The notes under the pieces were generated by a model. The model saw only the letters and a list, made by a program, of their open reading frames with translations. It was not told the origin of the DNA and did no database searches. A DNA stretch of 64,000 nucleotides from Odobenus rosmarus divergens. Lineage: Eukaryota; Chordata; Mammalia; Carnivora; Odobenidae. Both the position numbers and the translations under genes were made by a program. The stretch lies in NCBI RefSeq assembly GCF_000321225.1, contig NW_004450465.1, positions 2,409,463-2,473,462 of the forward strand, written 5' to 3'. Shown piece after piece: positions 28,801 to 43,800 of this stretch; position 1 is the first letter of the stretch, and every line of letters begins with the position of its first letter.

Positions 28801-31800
28801 GAGCAATTAGGCAAGAAAATAAATAAATAAATACAAATAAATTAAATAAATAAATGGCATCCAAACCAGAAAGGAAAGAGTAAATTGTCTCTATTGGCAG
28901 ATTACATGATATTATATACAGAAAACCCCAAAGACTCCACCAAAAAACCTGTTAGAACTAATAAACAAATAAGGTTTCAGGATACAAAATCAATATACAA
29001 AAATCAGCTGCATTTTGATACACTAACAACAAACTATCAGAAAGAGAAATTAAGAAAACAGTCCATTTATAATTGCATACAAAAAAATAAAATATCAAGG
29101 AATAAATTCCCCATGGAGGTGAAAGATCCATACACTGAAAACTAGAAAACACTGATGAAAGGAACTGAAGAGACAAATAAATGCTAACAAATTTCTACGC
29201 TCGTGGATTAGAAGAATTAATGCTATAAAAATGTCCATACTACCCAAAGCCATCTACACATTCAATGCAATCCCTATCAAAATTCCAGTATTTATTTATA
29301 GAAAAAGAACAACAACCCTAAAGTTTGTACAGAACCATGAAATAGTCAAATAGGCAAAGCAATCTTAAGAAAGAAGAACAAACCTTGGGGCACCATGCTT
29401 CCTGATCTTAAACTATGTTGTAAAGCTATAGTAATCAAAACAGTATAATATTGGCATCAAAACAGACACATATATCAATGGAACAGAGAGCCCAGAAATA
29501 AATTCATGCATATATGGTCAATTAACTTACAAAAAAGTAGCCAAGAATATTCAGTGAAGAAAGGATAGTCATTTTAATAAATGGTGCTGGAAAAACTGGA
29601 CAGCTACACACAAAAGAATGAAACTGGACCACTATCTCACATTATACATAAAAACCAACTCAAAATGAATTAAAGATTTGAACATATGACCTGAAACCAC
29701 AAAACTCCTAGAAGAAAACATAGGTGGTAAGCTTCTGGACACTGGTCTTTGCAATGACTTTTTTTGGATTTGATACCAAAGCAAAGGTGACAAAAGCAAA
29801 AATAAACAAGTGGTACATCACACTAAAAAGCTTCTACACAGCAAAGGAAACCATCAACAAAATGAAAAGGCAACCTGTTGAATGGGAGAAAATATGTGCA
29901 AATCATATATCTGATCAGAGGTTAATATCTAAAATCTATAAAGAACTTACAACTCAACAGCAAAACAAAACAATCCAATTAAAAAATGAGTAGAGATCCG
30001 AATAGACATTTTTCAAAGAAGACATACAGATGGTCAACAAGTATATGAAAAGGTGCTCAACATCACTAATCATCAAGATAATGCAAATCAAAACCATAAG
30101 GAGCTACACCTGTTAGAATGGCAAAAAGACAATAAATAACAAGTGCTGGTGAGAATGTGGAGAAAATGTAACCTTGTGCACTGCTGGCGGGAATATAAAT
30201 TGGTGCAGCCACTATGAAAAACAGTAGGGAGGTTCCACAAAAAACTGAAAACAGAACTACCATATGATCCAGCAATACCCACTTCTGGGTATATATCCAA
30301 AGGAAATGAAATCACTGTCTCAAAGAGATATCGCCAAAGCCTGCCCCGACCCATGATCAATGAAGCATTATTTACAATAGCCAAGCCATGGAAACAACCT
30401 AAGTTGTTTAGTTTATTGACAAATGAATAAAGAAAATGGGTATATATGCATGCACACACAATGGAATATTATTTACCCAGAAAAAGGAGGAGATCATATC
30501 ATTTGCAACTACAAGGATGTACCATGAGGGCATTATGCTAAGAGAAGTCAGACGGTGAAAGACAAATACTGTATGGTCTCACTTATCTGTGGAACCTAAA
30601 AAAACAACTCAGAAACAGAGAACAGACTGGTGGTTGCCAGAGACAGGAGTGGGAGGTGACTGGTGGGTGAAATGGGTACAGGTGGTCAAAAGGTAAAAAC
30701 TTCCAGTTACAAGATAAATAATTTATGGGGATGTAATGTACACGAAGGTGACTATAGGTAACAATACTATATTGGATATTTGAAAGTTGCTAAGATAGAA
30801 AAGTTTTCATCACAAGGAAAAAAACAGAACTATGTGAGGTAATGAAAGCTAACTAACTTTACCGTAATAATCATTTCACGATATATACATATATCAAATC
30901 ATTATTTTGTACACTTTAATAAAATGTTATATGTTAAATATATTTCAAAAAATAAAGAAATGGGGACGCCTGGGTGGCTTGGTTAAGTGTCTGCCTTCGA
31001 CTCAGGTCATGATCCCAGGGTCCTGGGATCGAGTCCCACAACAGGCTCCTTGCTCAGCAGGGAGCCTGCTTCTCCCTCTGCCTGCAGCTCCCCGTTTGTG
31101 TTCTCTCTCTCTGATAAATAAATAAAATCTTAAAAAAATAAAAAATAAAAAAATGGTGGTAGCAATGTCTCCAAATATACTCTGACTAAAAAGTATATAT
31201 ACATAAAACAATTTATTTTCAAAAATTACTCTCTTCATTAGATAAATTCAATTAAAAATGGCATGACTGCATTTCTTCACGTAAAAAAATTGGACAGATT
31301 TTGGCTCTTTCTATAAGATTGATTTGGTCCTCATAACTGAATAAGGTAGGAAGAAAACTGGTTTCTCCATTTTAAAAGTGAATGAACCAAGGCTCTGAAA
31401 GGCTACGATTTATTCAAGATTCTGATACCAGTGCTCTTTGTACTATCATTTATAATGAACTTACTGGAGAATTTTCAATTTTCAACATCAGAAGCCAGAG
31501 AAGGCTAATTTTTTGTGTGTAGAGGAGGGGATCCGGATTTAAAATTCCACATTATATTGTATTATATCATAGATAGTGTGTTATATACTGTTACTCTATT
31601 ATTCTAATACAGTGAATTCTCTTATTCTAAAAAAGTTACTGAAACCTCTATAAGAGGATGATAATAGCTATTAAGATAATGAATACCTACTTGATATTAT
31701 ACTATACTAAATTATACTACATATTATATTATACATACAGTTGACCTTGAATAACATGGGTATGACCTACACAGGTCCACTTATACAGATTTTTTCCAAT

Positions 31801-34800
31801 AAATACAGTATGACACTATAAATGTATTTTCTCTTCCTTATGATTTTAATAATGTTTTCTTTTCTCTAGCTTACTTTATTGTAAGAGTACAATATATAAT
31901 ACATACAAATACAAAATATGTGTTAATCAATTGTTTACGTTATCAGTAAGGCTTCTGGTCAATAGTAGGTCACTGGTAGTTAAGTTTTTGCAGAGTCAAG
32001 AGTTATATGTGGATTTTCAAGTGTGTGGGGCCAGTGACCCTACCCTCCATGTTGTCAGAAGGTCAACTGTACATGAAACTATATAGTAATATTAGCTTAT
32101 TACTACAATATTATGTTAACGATTTATGACGATTATAACGATTTAATATTATATATGATCTATCAAGTAGACATCCATTATCTTAGCACAGGTATCAGGC
32201 CCTTACAAAGGAGGATTTCAGTAACTTTTTTTAGAGTAAGAAGGAATTCAGTATGTTAGAGTAATTCAGTATGTTAGAGGAATTCAGTATGTTTCTTCAT
32301 AAATAGGAGGTTCTTCCACATTATTTATTTACCTTATTTACCCCTCAACCATACGCTTAGTTTTAACATACAGGAAAACCTTATAGAAGCTATGTCCTTG
32401 GGCTGGCTTGAGAAATGGAATGAGAAGGAGCAAAAATACCATTAGTAAATTTTAATACATTTACTTCTTATTAAAAAAATTTTACTTAATCTCTTTAAAT
32501 CAGTATCAACTATCTATTAAGCAAAATGTGAACCAAAAATTTTCTACGAACAGAAATCATGGACAAGTTTTCAAAATACTGCTGTAAAAATTACACCCAA
32601 CAATAGTTAGGTATATATTATGCCAACTTCTGTAATAAATATTCTCCAAATGTTTCCTAAAGATACCAATGATAGTAAGGTCTTTGCAGAAACTGAAAAT
32701 TTGAGTTTTTTGAAAAGCATTTTATAAAACTGTTCAAATGAACCAAAATAAATTTCCACTGCAGCACTATTAAAGATTTTGAATATTACAATCATATCCA
32801 CTTTACTAAGAATTCCTCAACTTAGAAATCAACTATGTCAAAAATTCACTCAGAAACAGTATTTTCTCTCAAACTTACAGAAGCCTAGAATCCTAAACAC
32901 AATCCAACTAGATTGTTTGGTGCCACATAATAGGCAACCAGTTAATGTACTTTCGTGATCAACATTGAGTAGTGTAACTGGTATAGTAATAACTGAGGGG
33001 AAATAACTGTCCCAAATGTGACTGTAACTACTACCTAATCAAATGAACACTACAATTTAAACACGATTGACTATTTGAGCTGGTACATTAGTACACATAC
33101 CCAGTGAAAACCATTTTCAGTAACTGTTTAACTGTTTAAAGGCCATGATCTCAAATACGGATGGTATGGGATATTTCTTAGAAGTATTGAATCCAAGTGA
33201 TGTAAAACAATAAACTAGTTGGAAGGAAATAGGTGAAGAAAAACAAAAAAATTATTTCCTTGGATATAAAGGTAAAATATTGTGAGACACTCTGGAATTG
33301 TAAATAACCCAAATCAAATTGTTCATGTTTGTAATTACTAAGCTGTTAACAACACATAACATGCCAGTCTTAAACACCTCATAAACTTTATATTATTTTA
33401 ATTGGAGACATATTATACATTAAGGTGTATTAGGATAATATTCTGAATAAAAATAATTCAATAAATATATTATTTTTGGCATTTAATATACTGACTGAAG
33501 TATATTATAATAGAAATTTTATTTATTTTTATTTTTTTAAAGACTTTTATTTGACAGAGAGAGACACAGCGAGAGAGGGAACACAGCAAGAGAGGGAGAA
33601 GCAGGCTTCCCACCGAGCAGGGAGCCCGACGTGGGGCTTGATCCCAGGACTCTGGGACCATGACCTGAGCTGAAGGCAGACGCCCAACGACTGAGCCACC
33701 CAGGCACCGCTATAACAGAAGAAATTTTAAAAATTTAAAAGGTTTTACAAAGATTATGTTGGTTCTCCATATCCATCCCCTGCTTGAAAAGGAAAAAACA
33801 AGGATGGTAAGAAGACAAAAGATGACAGAAGCAGGATGAGAACAGAAGTGATACTGATCCAATCTATAACAGCAAAATAAAGGGAAAGGGTAATTAAACA
33901 GACATAAGTAAGAGTAAATCTCCTTGGGACCTAACAAAAAGTACGTAGTTGACAGGGTGAAAGAGTTATTACAAAGTTTAGGGAACAGAAAGTTGAAAAT
34001 TGTGTAGCTCTTGAGCTAGGGTTTATTGGTGGGAACATAAAAGATGAATACACAATTTTAATCTGCACACAAAGCCTCTTCTGAAACATGGTGTCAATAC
34101 AGTCATTCAACAGCTATTTAATATGCTCTAATTATGTACTAGGTATTATGCTACTAGATACATACGCATGTCCCCACATAAATCAAATAAAATTTAACTA
34201 TGTCACTTTTACATTTAATATGTTCACACAAATGACAAAAATAAGTAATATATATTAAGAGTCATAAATCTATATCCCTACCATTCCAAATTCATCAGCT
34301 TAAAGCATACTCAAGGAATTTTAAGTGACCCTAAAGAATGAATATGTTAAATATGGACATAAGGTAAAATATTTAAAAAGATGGAATTTCATGGCTCTTC
34401 CAAGGAAGGAAAACCTACCAAGAATTTTGGCCTGAGAAACCAACCACTAAAGTATCTCAATAATAGTCAATCTAATTCCTTTACTCAGAAAAACACCACC
34501 AACATGTCAGAATATGTGATTCTGTGACTCTCCAAAAGAAAATCCCAAGTAATGTGTACTATACAAAGGGCCAATAATCCACAACTGTGCTTCCCATGCT
34601 TGTAATTTAAAAAAATTCACTATTATGTAACTCTGCTATTGCTAACTTAGTAGCAGAGATCTAAAACAAAACCAAAATTAGTACATTAAAAAAGAACAGA
34701 TATGAATTCTAAGGAATAAATAAACCTAAATGGTATCTACATGGGGTCTTGAAGTGAGTCTAAGCATTAAAATAATATTTTTTGATGAAAAGGTCCACTT

Positions 34801-37800
34801 AATTATAATTGCAGATCTCGTAATACATCTGTGTATATATATATACGTACCTGCACACGTACACACACGTGCGCACGCACACACCACACGCCCCCTACTC
34901 TAATGGGCAGATACACCCAGACAGCCTACTTACTAACATGAACATATCAAGTATATATATTGGTGTTAAAAGTACATTTAGGAGAAACATGGATTAGTAT
35001 TAAAAAGTTTATATTCACAGGCAATGAGAAAACCATGGAAAAGAGTACAGCAGTTACTATTAGGAGTACTGTATTAGAAGCTATATTCATTTCTTGATGC
35101 TCAGTGTAAAGATTCTTTGTTAGGACAGAGCTTAGAAAGCAAGGCTAGCAGAAGTTGACAGATGGAAGGGGAGAAAAAGATGGTCCAGATCAAGGGACAA
35201 GAGGGTACCACTTTCCATCTTTCCATCTGACTCTTCTAAAATTACATACCTATACTCTTTAGTTTATACTGTAAAAAGCCACTCCCAAAGTTTCAGTGAA
35301 ATTTTTAAAAACAATCTTTGTCTAAAAGAAAATTCTAGCTCTGGCCACTACATTCTAACAACTTCTTTTATATAAACAAGTAATTCTAAAGAGATGCATT
35401 CAAGTTAAATAATAAAAACTATTTATTAGTTAAAGCTGAAGTCTTAATTTTTTTGTTAAGTCTGATTGCAATAATGTAATATCTGAAAGCTTCACTAAAG
35501 AAGTACAAATATTAGTGATAAAGACAATCTTTTTTCATTTTTGAAAAAAAAACAAAAAACAGTGAAAAAGTAAACATTTGATAAAGACCAAGTAATAATA
35601 AAAAAGGACTGATTATGACAAGTCACTTCTTTGAATACAGTTCTTCGGAGTGACACTGTTTTCACTGGGCTTTTTTTGGTAGACAAGATATGACATGTTA
35701 CAAAAATAATAATAACCATTACACCTTCTGGATTTCCTAATACACTGCAGGTACTATGCAATACAACTTTCTGTGATGATGCAAATGTTCTCTAGCTGTG
35801 TTATTAAGGAAGCCACTTGCCTCATGTGGCTATTGAGGATGTGAATTCTTAATTTTATCTAGACTAATTTCCATTTAAATATAGCTAAAGAGTCTAGTGA
35901 CTATCCTATGGAATAGCACAATTCAAGAATTTCATATATTTTTAAGTAAATATAAATCTAAGTTCTTAATGAATCTCTTTCACAGAATGAGAACTTAAAA
36001 ATCAAACTTTTACCTCTACTGCCTTAAAATCGGTGTCTTCATGTATTTATATTGCATGGGCTCCATAGGTCTTGCCACATACCATCATCAAATTATGTAT
36101 GTATGTGTGTGTATATACATGCAGATATACTTAGATATTTTAAAAGTAGTATACAAAGAAACACAAAACTGTATTTGCTGCACAGACTGCCCATTGTATT
36201 TTCAACACTTAAGACTTTTTCTTGGAAATACTACTACTCAAGTAACGATAGAATTTAACTCAGCAACCATACAAAAAACAAAACAAAAAAACCACTCCCA
36301 AACCTCACCATCTAATGATTTAATCTGATTTAAGAGGTGAATACTATTCCTTAAGACAAAAGGGGCAAAACTATGTATTTTTTAAATAAAATATCTATAA
36401 CTGACCACCTCTCCCACAAAAAGGGAAGTAACCTTTCTATAACTTTCTAAATTATATAAATTTAAGCTATGCATCAATAATTAACTCAGAGATACATATG
36501 TAAGAAAATAGTGTAAGATACAATATTCTTAAGAGCTTATAACATTGATTTTTGTATATCATATAGCTTTATTGAGATGTTAGAAATTAAAATTCAATTT
36601 ACTACCTCCTTGTAGAATGGAACACCTCTTTAGTCTAAATAACTTTTTAGAAAGTTGTTACATATATTCATTCTAATAATTCACTTGATTAACAAGCAAC
36701 TTTTAAAAATACCTGAAATAACTAAACAGCAAAAGAATGTATCGCTGCGTACCAAAGTAAAAATTATGACCACAGTGAGTAGTTCACGTAGGGATGGAAG
36801 ACAAAGAATTTTCACTGACAACTTTTTATTTTTATTACTGAAAACCACTCATTATTGTTTTATATAAATGTTATATTTTCCTATAGCAGCGTTTCAATTT
36901 TTATAAATTTCCACTTTTAAAAATCCTTAGTAACCCTAAAACTTAAACAAAAACTGATTAGAATACAAATGACATCAGTGTAAGTATTCTTACCTTTATT
37001 TGACTTTGATGGTTTATTCTTGATAGGTTTAAGGGAACTTCTTGATTTATCTTCTCTATCTTTAATAAGTTTCTGAACGTCATCCAAAGACAGTTTTTGC
37101 AGGACAACTACAGGCTTAGCTCCTTTATTTAGATCTTCAACTAATCCCATTTTTTCTACTTTGTCTTTCTGCTCTCCTTTCATTTCCATTTTCTTTGTCT
37201 CCTGAGTAATATTACCATCTTTATCCCTCTTGATTTTTGGAATGACAAAATTTTTCAATGCACCAGACCTGCCCCCCAACAAATAACTTGGAAATTCTGC
37301 CTTATTGTCAGGGTGTGCTTTATTACTGTCTACTTTAGTCTTATTACCCTCTGTCCTTTTGTCATCTTTACTATTTGGTGATTTAAAACCAGGCTTATCA
37401 GGTCTTGATTTATTAGAATCTCCTTGTTTAACACGAGGACTATCAGGCCTTGATTTTTGCTCCCCAGAAGATGGTCTTTCCCTTGAGTCCCCTGATTCAT
37501 GTCTATGTTTTCTTTCTAGTTTATCAGGTTTTGAAGCATCAGATTTAATGCCATGTTCATTTCTATTAGAGGATCTCAACGTTTCTGGTCTTCGAACCCT
37601 CAACTGATCCCCCCGATGTCGCTCTGATTCATTCCTGTCATCTGATTTTTGTTTACTATCATGATCACGTCTTAATGACTCAGAAATAGATCGCCCATCA
37701 GGTCTCTGCTTTAAGGCTTCAGCTCGTTCTGATTTTAACCGAGGTGAATCAGATTTAATATCCTGTTTATGTTTAGACACTTCAGGTTTTTTCTCTGTTG

Positions 37801-40800
37801 ATGGCTTTCCAGAATCTCTCCTATTTTCATGCCTATGTTTTGGTGTTTCAGGCCGACCTTCATTTTTTTGCTTTGGAGTTTCAGGTCGGCCCTCACCTTT
37901 CTGCTTTGGAGTTTCAGGTCGGCCATCACCCTTCTGTTTTGGGGTTTCAGGGCGCCCATCACTCTTTTGTTTTGGAGTTTCAGGTCGGCTTTCACCCTTT
38001 TGCTTTGGGGTTTCGGGTCTTGCCTTTGTTGTTTCTGATCTGCCGTTATTTTGTTTGTTGTCATTTGGTTTTATGTCAGACAGTCTATTTTCATTCTGTT
38101 TAGGTTCAGATGTGGTGCTCTCATTTTGTTTGGATTCAGTTGTTCTGCTCTCATTCTGTTTAGGTTCTTCTGTTTGTGTGTCAATTTTAGTTTCTAACTT
38201 ACTTTCACTTGATTTTGTCTCCACCAATCTGTTTTCATTTGGTTTAGATTCTGCCAATCTTTCATTCTGTTTGATTTCACTCTTTGAAAGCTCAGAATCA
38301 GACTTTTTTTTAGGAGTCTCAGGATGGTTTTCTGGTGTAGCTTTAAGATTTCCAATAATATCTTCCTGGAGAACAGAAATAGGTGCATCATTACATTGTT
38401 TGATTTCTTCAGGCTTTTTTATGGAGTCTGAATCCTGAGTTATAGAAGCCTGAGAGTCCACTCTTCCTGCCTGATGAAGATCAATGCTAACCATTAATGC
38501 TGGCCTTGACCCATTTCCCGTAGAACCCGTCTCCTGAGAAGCTGGTCTATTACCTCCTGTAGCACCCCCAGCCTCCTGTGGGTAAGAATCTTGTTTTCTT
38601 TTTTTCAAAGGCTTATCTGAAATTTAAAGATAAATATTCAGTATCAGTAATAGACATATATTCTTATCTTATTAAAAGCCATATGGACTTTGATATTTCT
38701 TTAAGTCACAATGTTTTTTTAAATGTGGTGAATGCAAATGTCAATATGTATGTATAAAATAGCAGGCATGAATCACATACTTTTAAACCAAGGTTTAAGG
38801 AAATATTCATGGTTGCTGTACCTCAATAAATATTAGTGACTATAGTAACAAGAATTTAACAGTGTATTTGTTGATTATATAAATAAGCCCAAGAGTATAA
38901 AATAAATAGAACTTATAATACATTAAATACAAACATATATTTGTTTGTATATGTAAAGGATAAACCAGATTCTTTACATAAGAATAAGGCAATCAGTTAT
39001 AAATCACATGTTCTCATTTAAGATCATTTAACCATGAACCAAAAATTACTAAGTGCCCATACTGCTAACATAATAAACAGGAAACATAAGCTTTTACAAC
39101 ATGTAAGACAAGTATGGAAAAGAATAAAACCCAAAAGAAAATAGAAATCATGCCACTGAAAAAAGGTAAATGAGGAGAATAAGGGAAAAAAAAGAGTTTA
39201 ATCGTTTGTCATTAACCTTTGATCCAGGATTCAAATTCTTCAAGGTGTCAACAGCACAAATGGAATTTAAAAGCTAACACACATTAGAAGTATATTTAAA
39301 ATAAGGAAACATTAATATTATAAGTATAAAAATGAGACGCATAGAAGGACTTTTTAGATAAATCCTGTCTTAAAAGCAACTTCCACTTAAGAAAAATGCT
39401 TTGGTTCTTCGATATAAGGTTATAGGGATCTATATACTGGCCTCAGTAAGAAATAATTTTGGTATTCTGAAATGTAAAGACAAAAATACACACAAACACA
39501 AATCTACCACCACAATAAAATGTCAAGGTATTTTTAAGTTATGTATTTCTGTGCATGATTCCACTTGACTCAAGAGGCTGCTAGGTCATTTTCTACAAAC
39601 TGAATCTCTAGTTAGTTCTTGGGAATAGTTGTATTATAGCACCTTAAGGTTTTGTCTGCTTTAATATTTACTTCTGAATTGCCTGGCTTTGTTTTAAAAG
39701 TCATTTTAAATCATTTTTATAGGAAAACCTCTAGATTCCCTTATGATATTCATTAATGTGACGAATATCATTTAAGGAAAACAAGGTTAAAAGTCAGAAT
39801 GACCATTAAAAAATAACCTCTTATTGTTAGAAAACCAAGTTTGAAAAAAACAAACAAAAAGTTTTAATGGTAATGTTGCTTTTATACACCAAAGTTCCAT
39901 CATTTTGTTTTCAAAGTGAGAAGCAGCAGTCCATTCCAGTTTAAAGTCTAGTAAAATATTTTACTAAAATTTTACTCAAATATTTGCTAGTAATTTTTTT
40001 GTAGAAGTAAGTCATTCTGGTTCTTAGTTATTCGGAAGTCAAGTCTACCGTCACATATGCTCCATTTGTAAAATAACTACCTGATAATATTAATAAAATA
40101 TCTTATCATCTAACTATTTTCCCCAGTTAAAACTACCCTGGCAAGAACGTATATGAAACTTTCTGCCTCAATACTTAAGAAGAAAGCACTCAGAATATTA
40201 AATTTATGTTTCCTTAATTTTATTTTGTAATGTTCTGCCACACAAAATAATCTTTACATCTTACCATATGGCACACCAAATAATTACTACCTCATAAATG
40301 GGATGCTTTATCACCTTACACCCTTAAACCTTTAGGACAAGAATCTAGAAATTGAAACAGTATAATCTAGTTGAAAATTTTTATATTTTTCAATGAAACA
40401 TGCTTGTGAAAGTCATTAAAATGGTAACCTAAGTGTACTTAAGAACCATAATGACATCACAGAACTCAGGCATCTTGAAGATTTCTCTTAAGAAATCTGT
40501 GGCTCATCCTTTTATTAATATGAGGATTCAGTCTTTCTTCTGAACATTAACATCAAAATATCTTAAAGGCTAAATTTAGAGGATTACAAAATACTTAAGA
40601 GTTTATAGATAATTAACCTCATTTCAAATTATCATTTATCATTAAAATAGAAATTTAGCATAGTTTAATTTCAAAGAAATTGTTATGTTTGATTTAGTTA
40701 TCTTAAACTATAGATGCTATGATTATTTATAATAAAAATAAATGAAAGCATTTGCACATGAGTAATATACTAAGATTGGGAAAGATCTTGTAATTTTTTC

Positions 40801-43800
40801 CATTATGCACAATATATTGCTAAATACAAAGTTTTAATTTTTCAACTATTGAAAAGTACGTCACCTCTTCTGTAAAACCGGGAAAAATTCCATTACTGCT
40901 GCAAGGATTCTTGAATATGTTAAGAGCACGCAGGTCTGATTCACTTGATCTGATTCAGTTCCACCATGAACTTATTCCTGTAAAGTGGCTCTGAATCTGC
41001 ACGTCACTTTTGTCTATCCACTTTTGTTATCAGTCTTCATTACATCATAACTTTCACCTAATGATGGAAAGCCATCTCTATAAAGAATAATTTCAATATT
41101 TGGGACACTGATTATCTTTAAGCCCTTTTCAGCACAGGGTACCATAACTTTAGCTATCAGACTGCCTTATAGTCCTGAAGAAAATGCATACAAAAAGATA
41201 CCATAATTTCAAAACCAACAATACTTGTCATCTAGATGCTGATATGAAAATAAGATCCAGCCGTTAGAGAAATTCTGAACTTGATTATTCTTGTAAGAAA
41301 CAAACTATATCACTTGCTTTAATTTACCAGTGATAACTGAAAACTCTTAAAACACAATTATACACATAGTAGCCAATTATGAAAAATGAAAACATCCCAA
41401 CCTTAAACTGCAGTATAAACTAAGTGGCTAACTGTCCTATTTCCATCTAGTCTCTTATTCCAAATGACAGTAGGTAATTTACTTTTTATAAGGGTTATAG
41501 TGTAAGAATATCGTAACATTATAAAAGACATTAGTAGCTAGGCTAGGCCATTCCTCATACTTACTAACATGGAAAGTGGACCTTGAGAAAAGATGAAATA
41601 GGCAAAGATGAACAAAGAAACCCCCCTTTGGCAAAAGAAAGCAGGAATTTTCAGCACATGGAGGAGATATTAATGTCTATGATAGGTCATCCCAGAAGCA
41701 AAGATGAACAGCCATTTAAAATTAATTTATGTAATTAGACATTGAAAATATGAGCAGAGGTTGAGCAAAAAGGTCTTTTAAGAATATTATAAAATATTGT
41801 TACAGAGATTTAACCTATCAGTGTACATAAAACTACCCAAAGAAGGGAGAACAGGCCAAGGGACATAAATACCTAGCAGCCAGAAGAGTGTCCTCTATGT
41901 GTGGAACAGAGGTTCTGCCACAGCCTAGGTAAAGTATTTCTTAAGAGTATTCTATCCCTTTTCTTAAACTGCATAATGATCAAACAACCATGTGTGTTAA
42001 ACTTTCTAATCTTATTTATAAGCCATAGTTTTTTCATTTCTGGTCTACTGAAAGGAAGCATCTCTCATAATAAATGAATGTAATAGGAAAAAAGCACAGA
42101 CCCTGTAAGAGAGCTCTCAGTAAAACAAGTAGTCTTTTTTGTTCCTTACCACCACCAATAGTTACCAATAGTTATAAAAAAGTTCTCAGTGCCATACCTT
42201 AGAATGCAGTAAATATCAATTTCACAATTTAGTCCTAAAATGCAATGGTAACTAGTAATAAATTCATTTCAAGGAAATATTTCAATTCTCAAGTGCTGAC
42301 TATAAAACTACCACTTCAGAAAATGTTGCTTTTATTTATGACCTCACCTACAGTCTTAGAGCAACATACCAGACCTTTAATTTTTCCAAAATCTCAAGAT
42401 AACTCTTAAAATATAAAACACTAGCCCACCACACAGTGCAGAAACTGAATACAAAATGACAAGGTTCAAATCACAGGTGTTAGGTGGCACCTAAATTCCA
42501 AAGGTTTTCAAATAAAGCCACAAAATAATGGGAGCATGGCTTTCAGCAAACAAGTCAGAAATGACAGCACTAATATGAGGTAGACAAAAATCAGCATAAC
42601 CAATTTGGGAAAATACACATACTAAATCATCTAAATCAAACTAAGTATCAGGTAGTTCCAATGAACATTTATTCCTTTAACCTTATATCACCAGATACCT
42701 CTGTAAGTCCACTTAGAGAATTCAAAATTTTAAGTCAATTCTGTTCACTCAACTTTTCAATTAACTTTTGTTATAGGCACGCTATCATAGATTACAGAGA
42801 AAATTGATTAGATAATTAAAAGTAAAATATATATTACAAGTTTCTGAAAGAACAGTATGCTATTGGCTGAATTTGTTTTATTTCCCCTAAAAAAGTTAGT
42901 AGTCTAAAATAAGTTTGGTATTATGCAATTAGCCTTATTTACTATCCTTATTTTCTTTCAGTTTTTAAAAGTAAAAACTTCGGCTTCAACAAATATGATA
43001 CAATAAAAGTTCAGGAAAGTAAAAAAAAAAACAAGTTTACCATTTCCTCTGTTTTTGTTCCTACCAACTATTAAAAAATCATTTAAAAAATTAAGCTCCT
43101 TTTTGAGAACATAATTTCCAAAAACACAGATTAAAATGTCATGCAAAAATTCAGTTCTCAAGGCAACTAATATTTGTCAGTCAAGAAATTACAATTTTAT
43201 GTTCCTTGCAAAACTGTCATAGGATTCAGGAATTTGGGATTAATACCATCAAGAGAAGTTAAATAATACTGCTCTCTTCATTTGACATGCATATACTTTC
43301 ATAAGAGTCGTTAGAGGAGGAGATACATTCTGGAACCTCTATAGTTATTACTTCCTGAACCCCACATTACTAAACGAAAGAATAAGAACACTGTATGTCA
43401 TCCTTAACATCAATAGTTTAGTACTTTAAAAAAATTCCAGTTCCCTAGCCAATAAAATAAAGACTTCTGGCAGTCTCTTTATTTGCACCAACCTGTGATC
43501 TAGGCACTTAACCAAACACCATAGTACAATAATTACTAAATAATGTCTGTTTTTTCAATAATGTTAAAAAGATCCATCATGATAGAAAATATAACAAATC
43601 TTCAGCATGTTTCTTAGAAACACAATTATCTAGAAATGATCCTGTCACATAATGAACAAGATCATATATAAAAAGTTCTACTCAACTTTATGAAGTTTTG
43701 TTTTATAATTACCAAAAAGAAAATATGAGAACTATATAACAACCTGGAATATTTAACTATAAAATTAAAGCATAAAGTATACTTTGGTTTGGGTAGTCAA

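Larger units (their letters stand above)
33730..36993. other. Intron 10 end next to exon 10: old fragments only
   Basis: I see an MIR/L2-like scrap near 34108-34170, a Z-DNA-type tract at 34828-34887 and a hAT-like scrap at 35755-35930. There is no CAN SINE and no supported gene. Confidence 0.5.

Noticed and set aside
28885..29145. Possible reverse transcriptase gene
   Set aside because: It is a fragment of a decayed L1 with the active-site motif altered (LADY for FADD) and stops on either side.
30088..30459. 123-codon open frame on the minus strand
   Set aside because: It is the antisense of the old L1 3' end and not a gene.
37305..37607. 100- to 127-codon open frames on the plus strand opposite exon 10 (also 37798-38103 and 38055-38438)
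   Set aside because: They are shadows of the codon bias and repeats of NIPBL exon 10 on the other strand; the translation is Leu/Ser/Phe low complexity.
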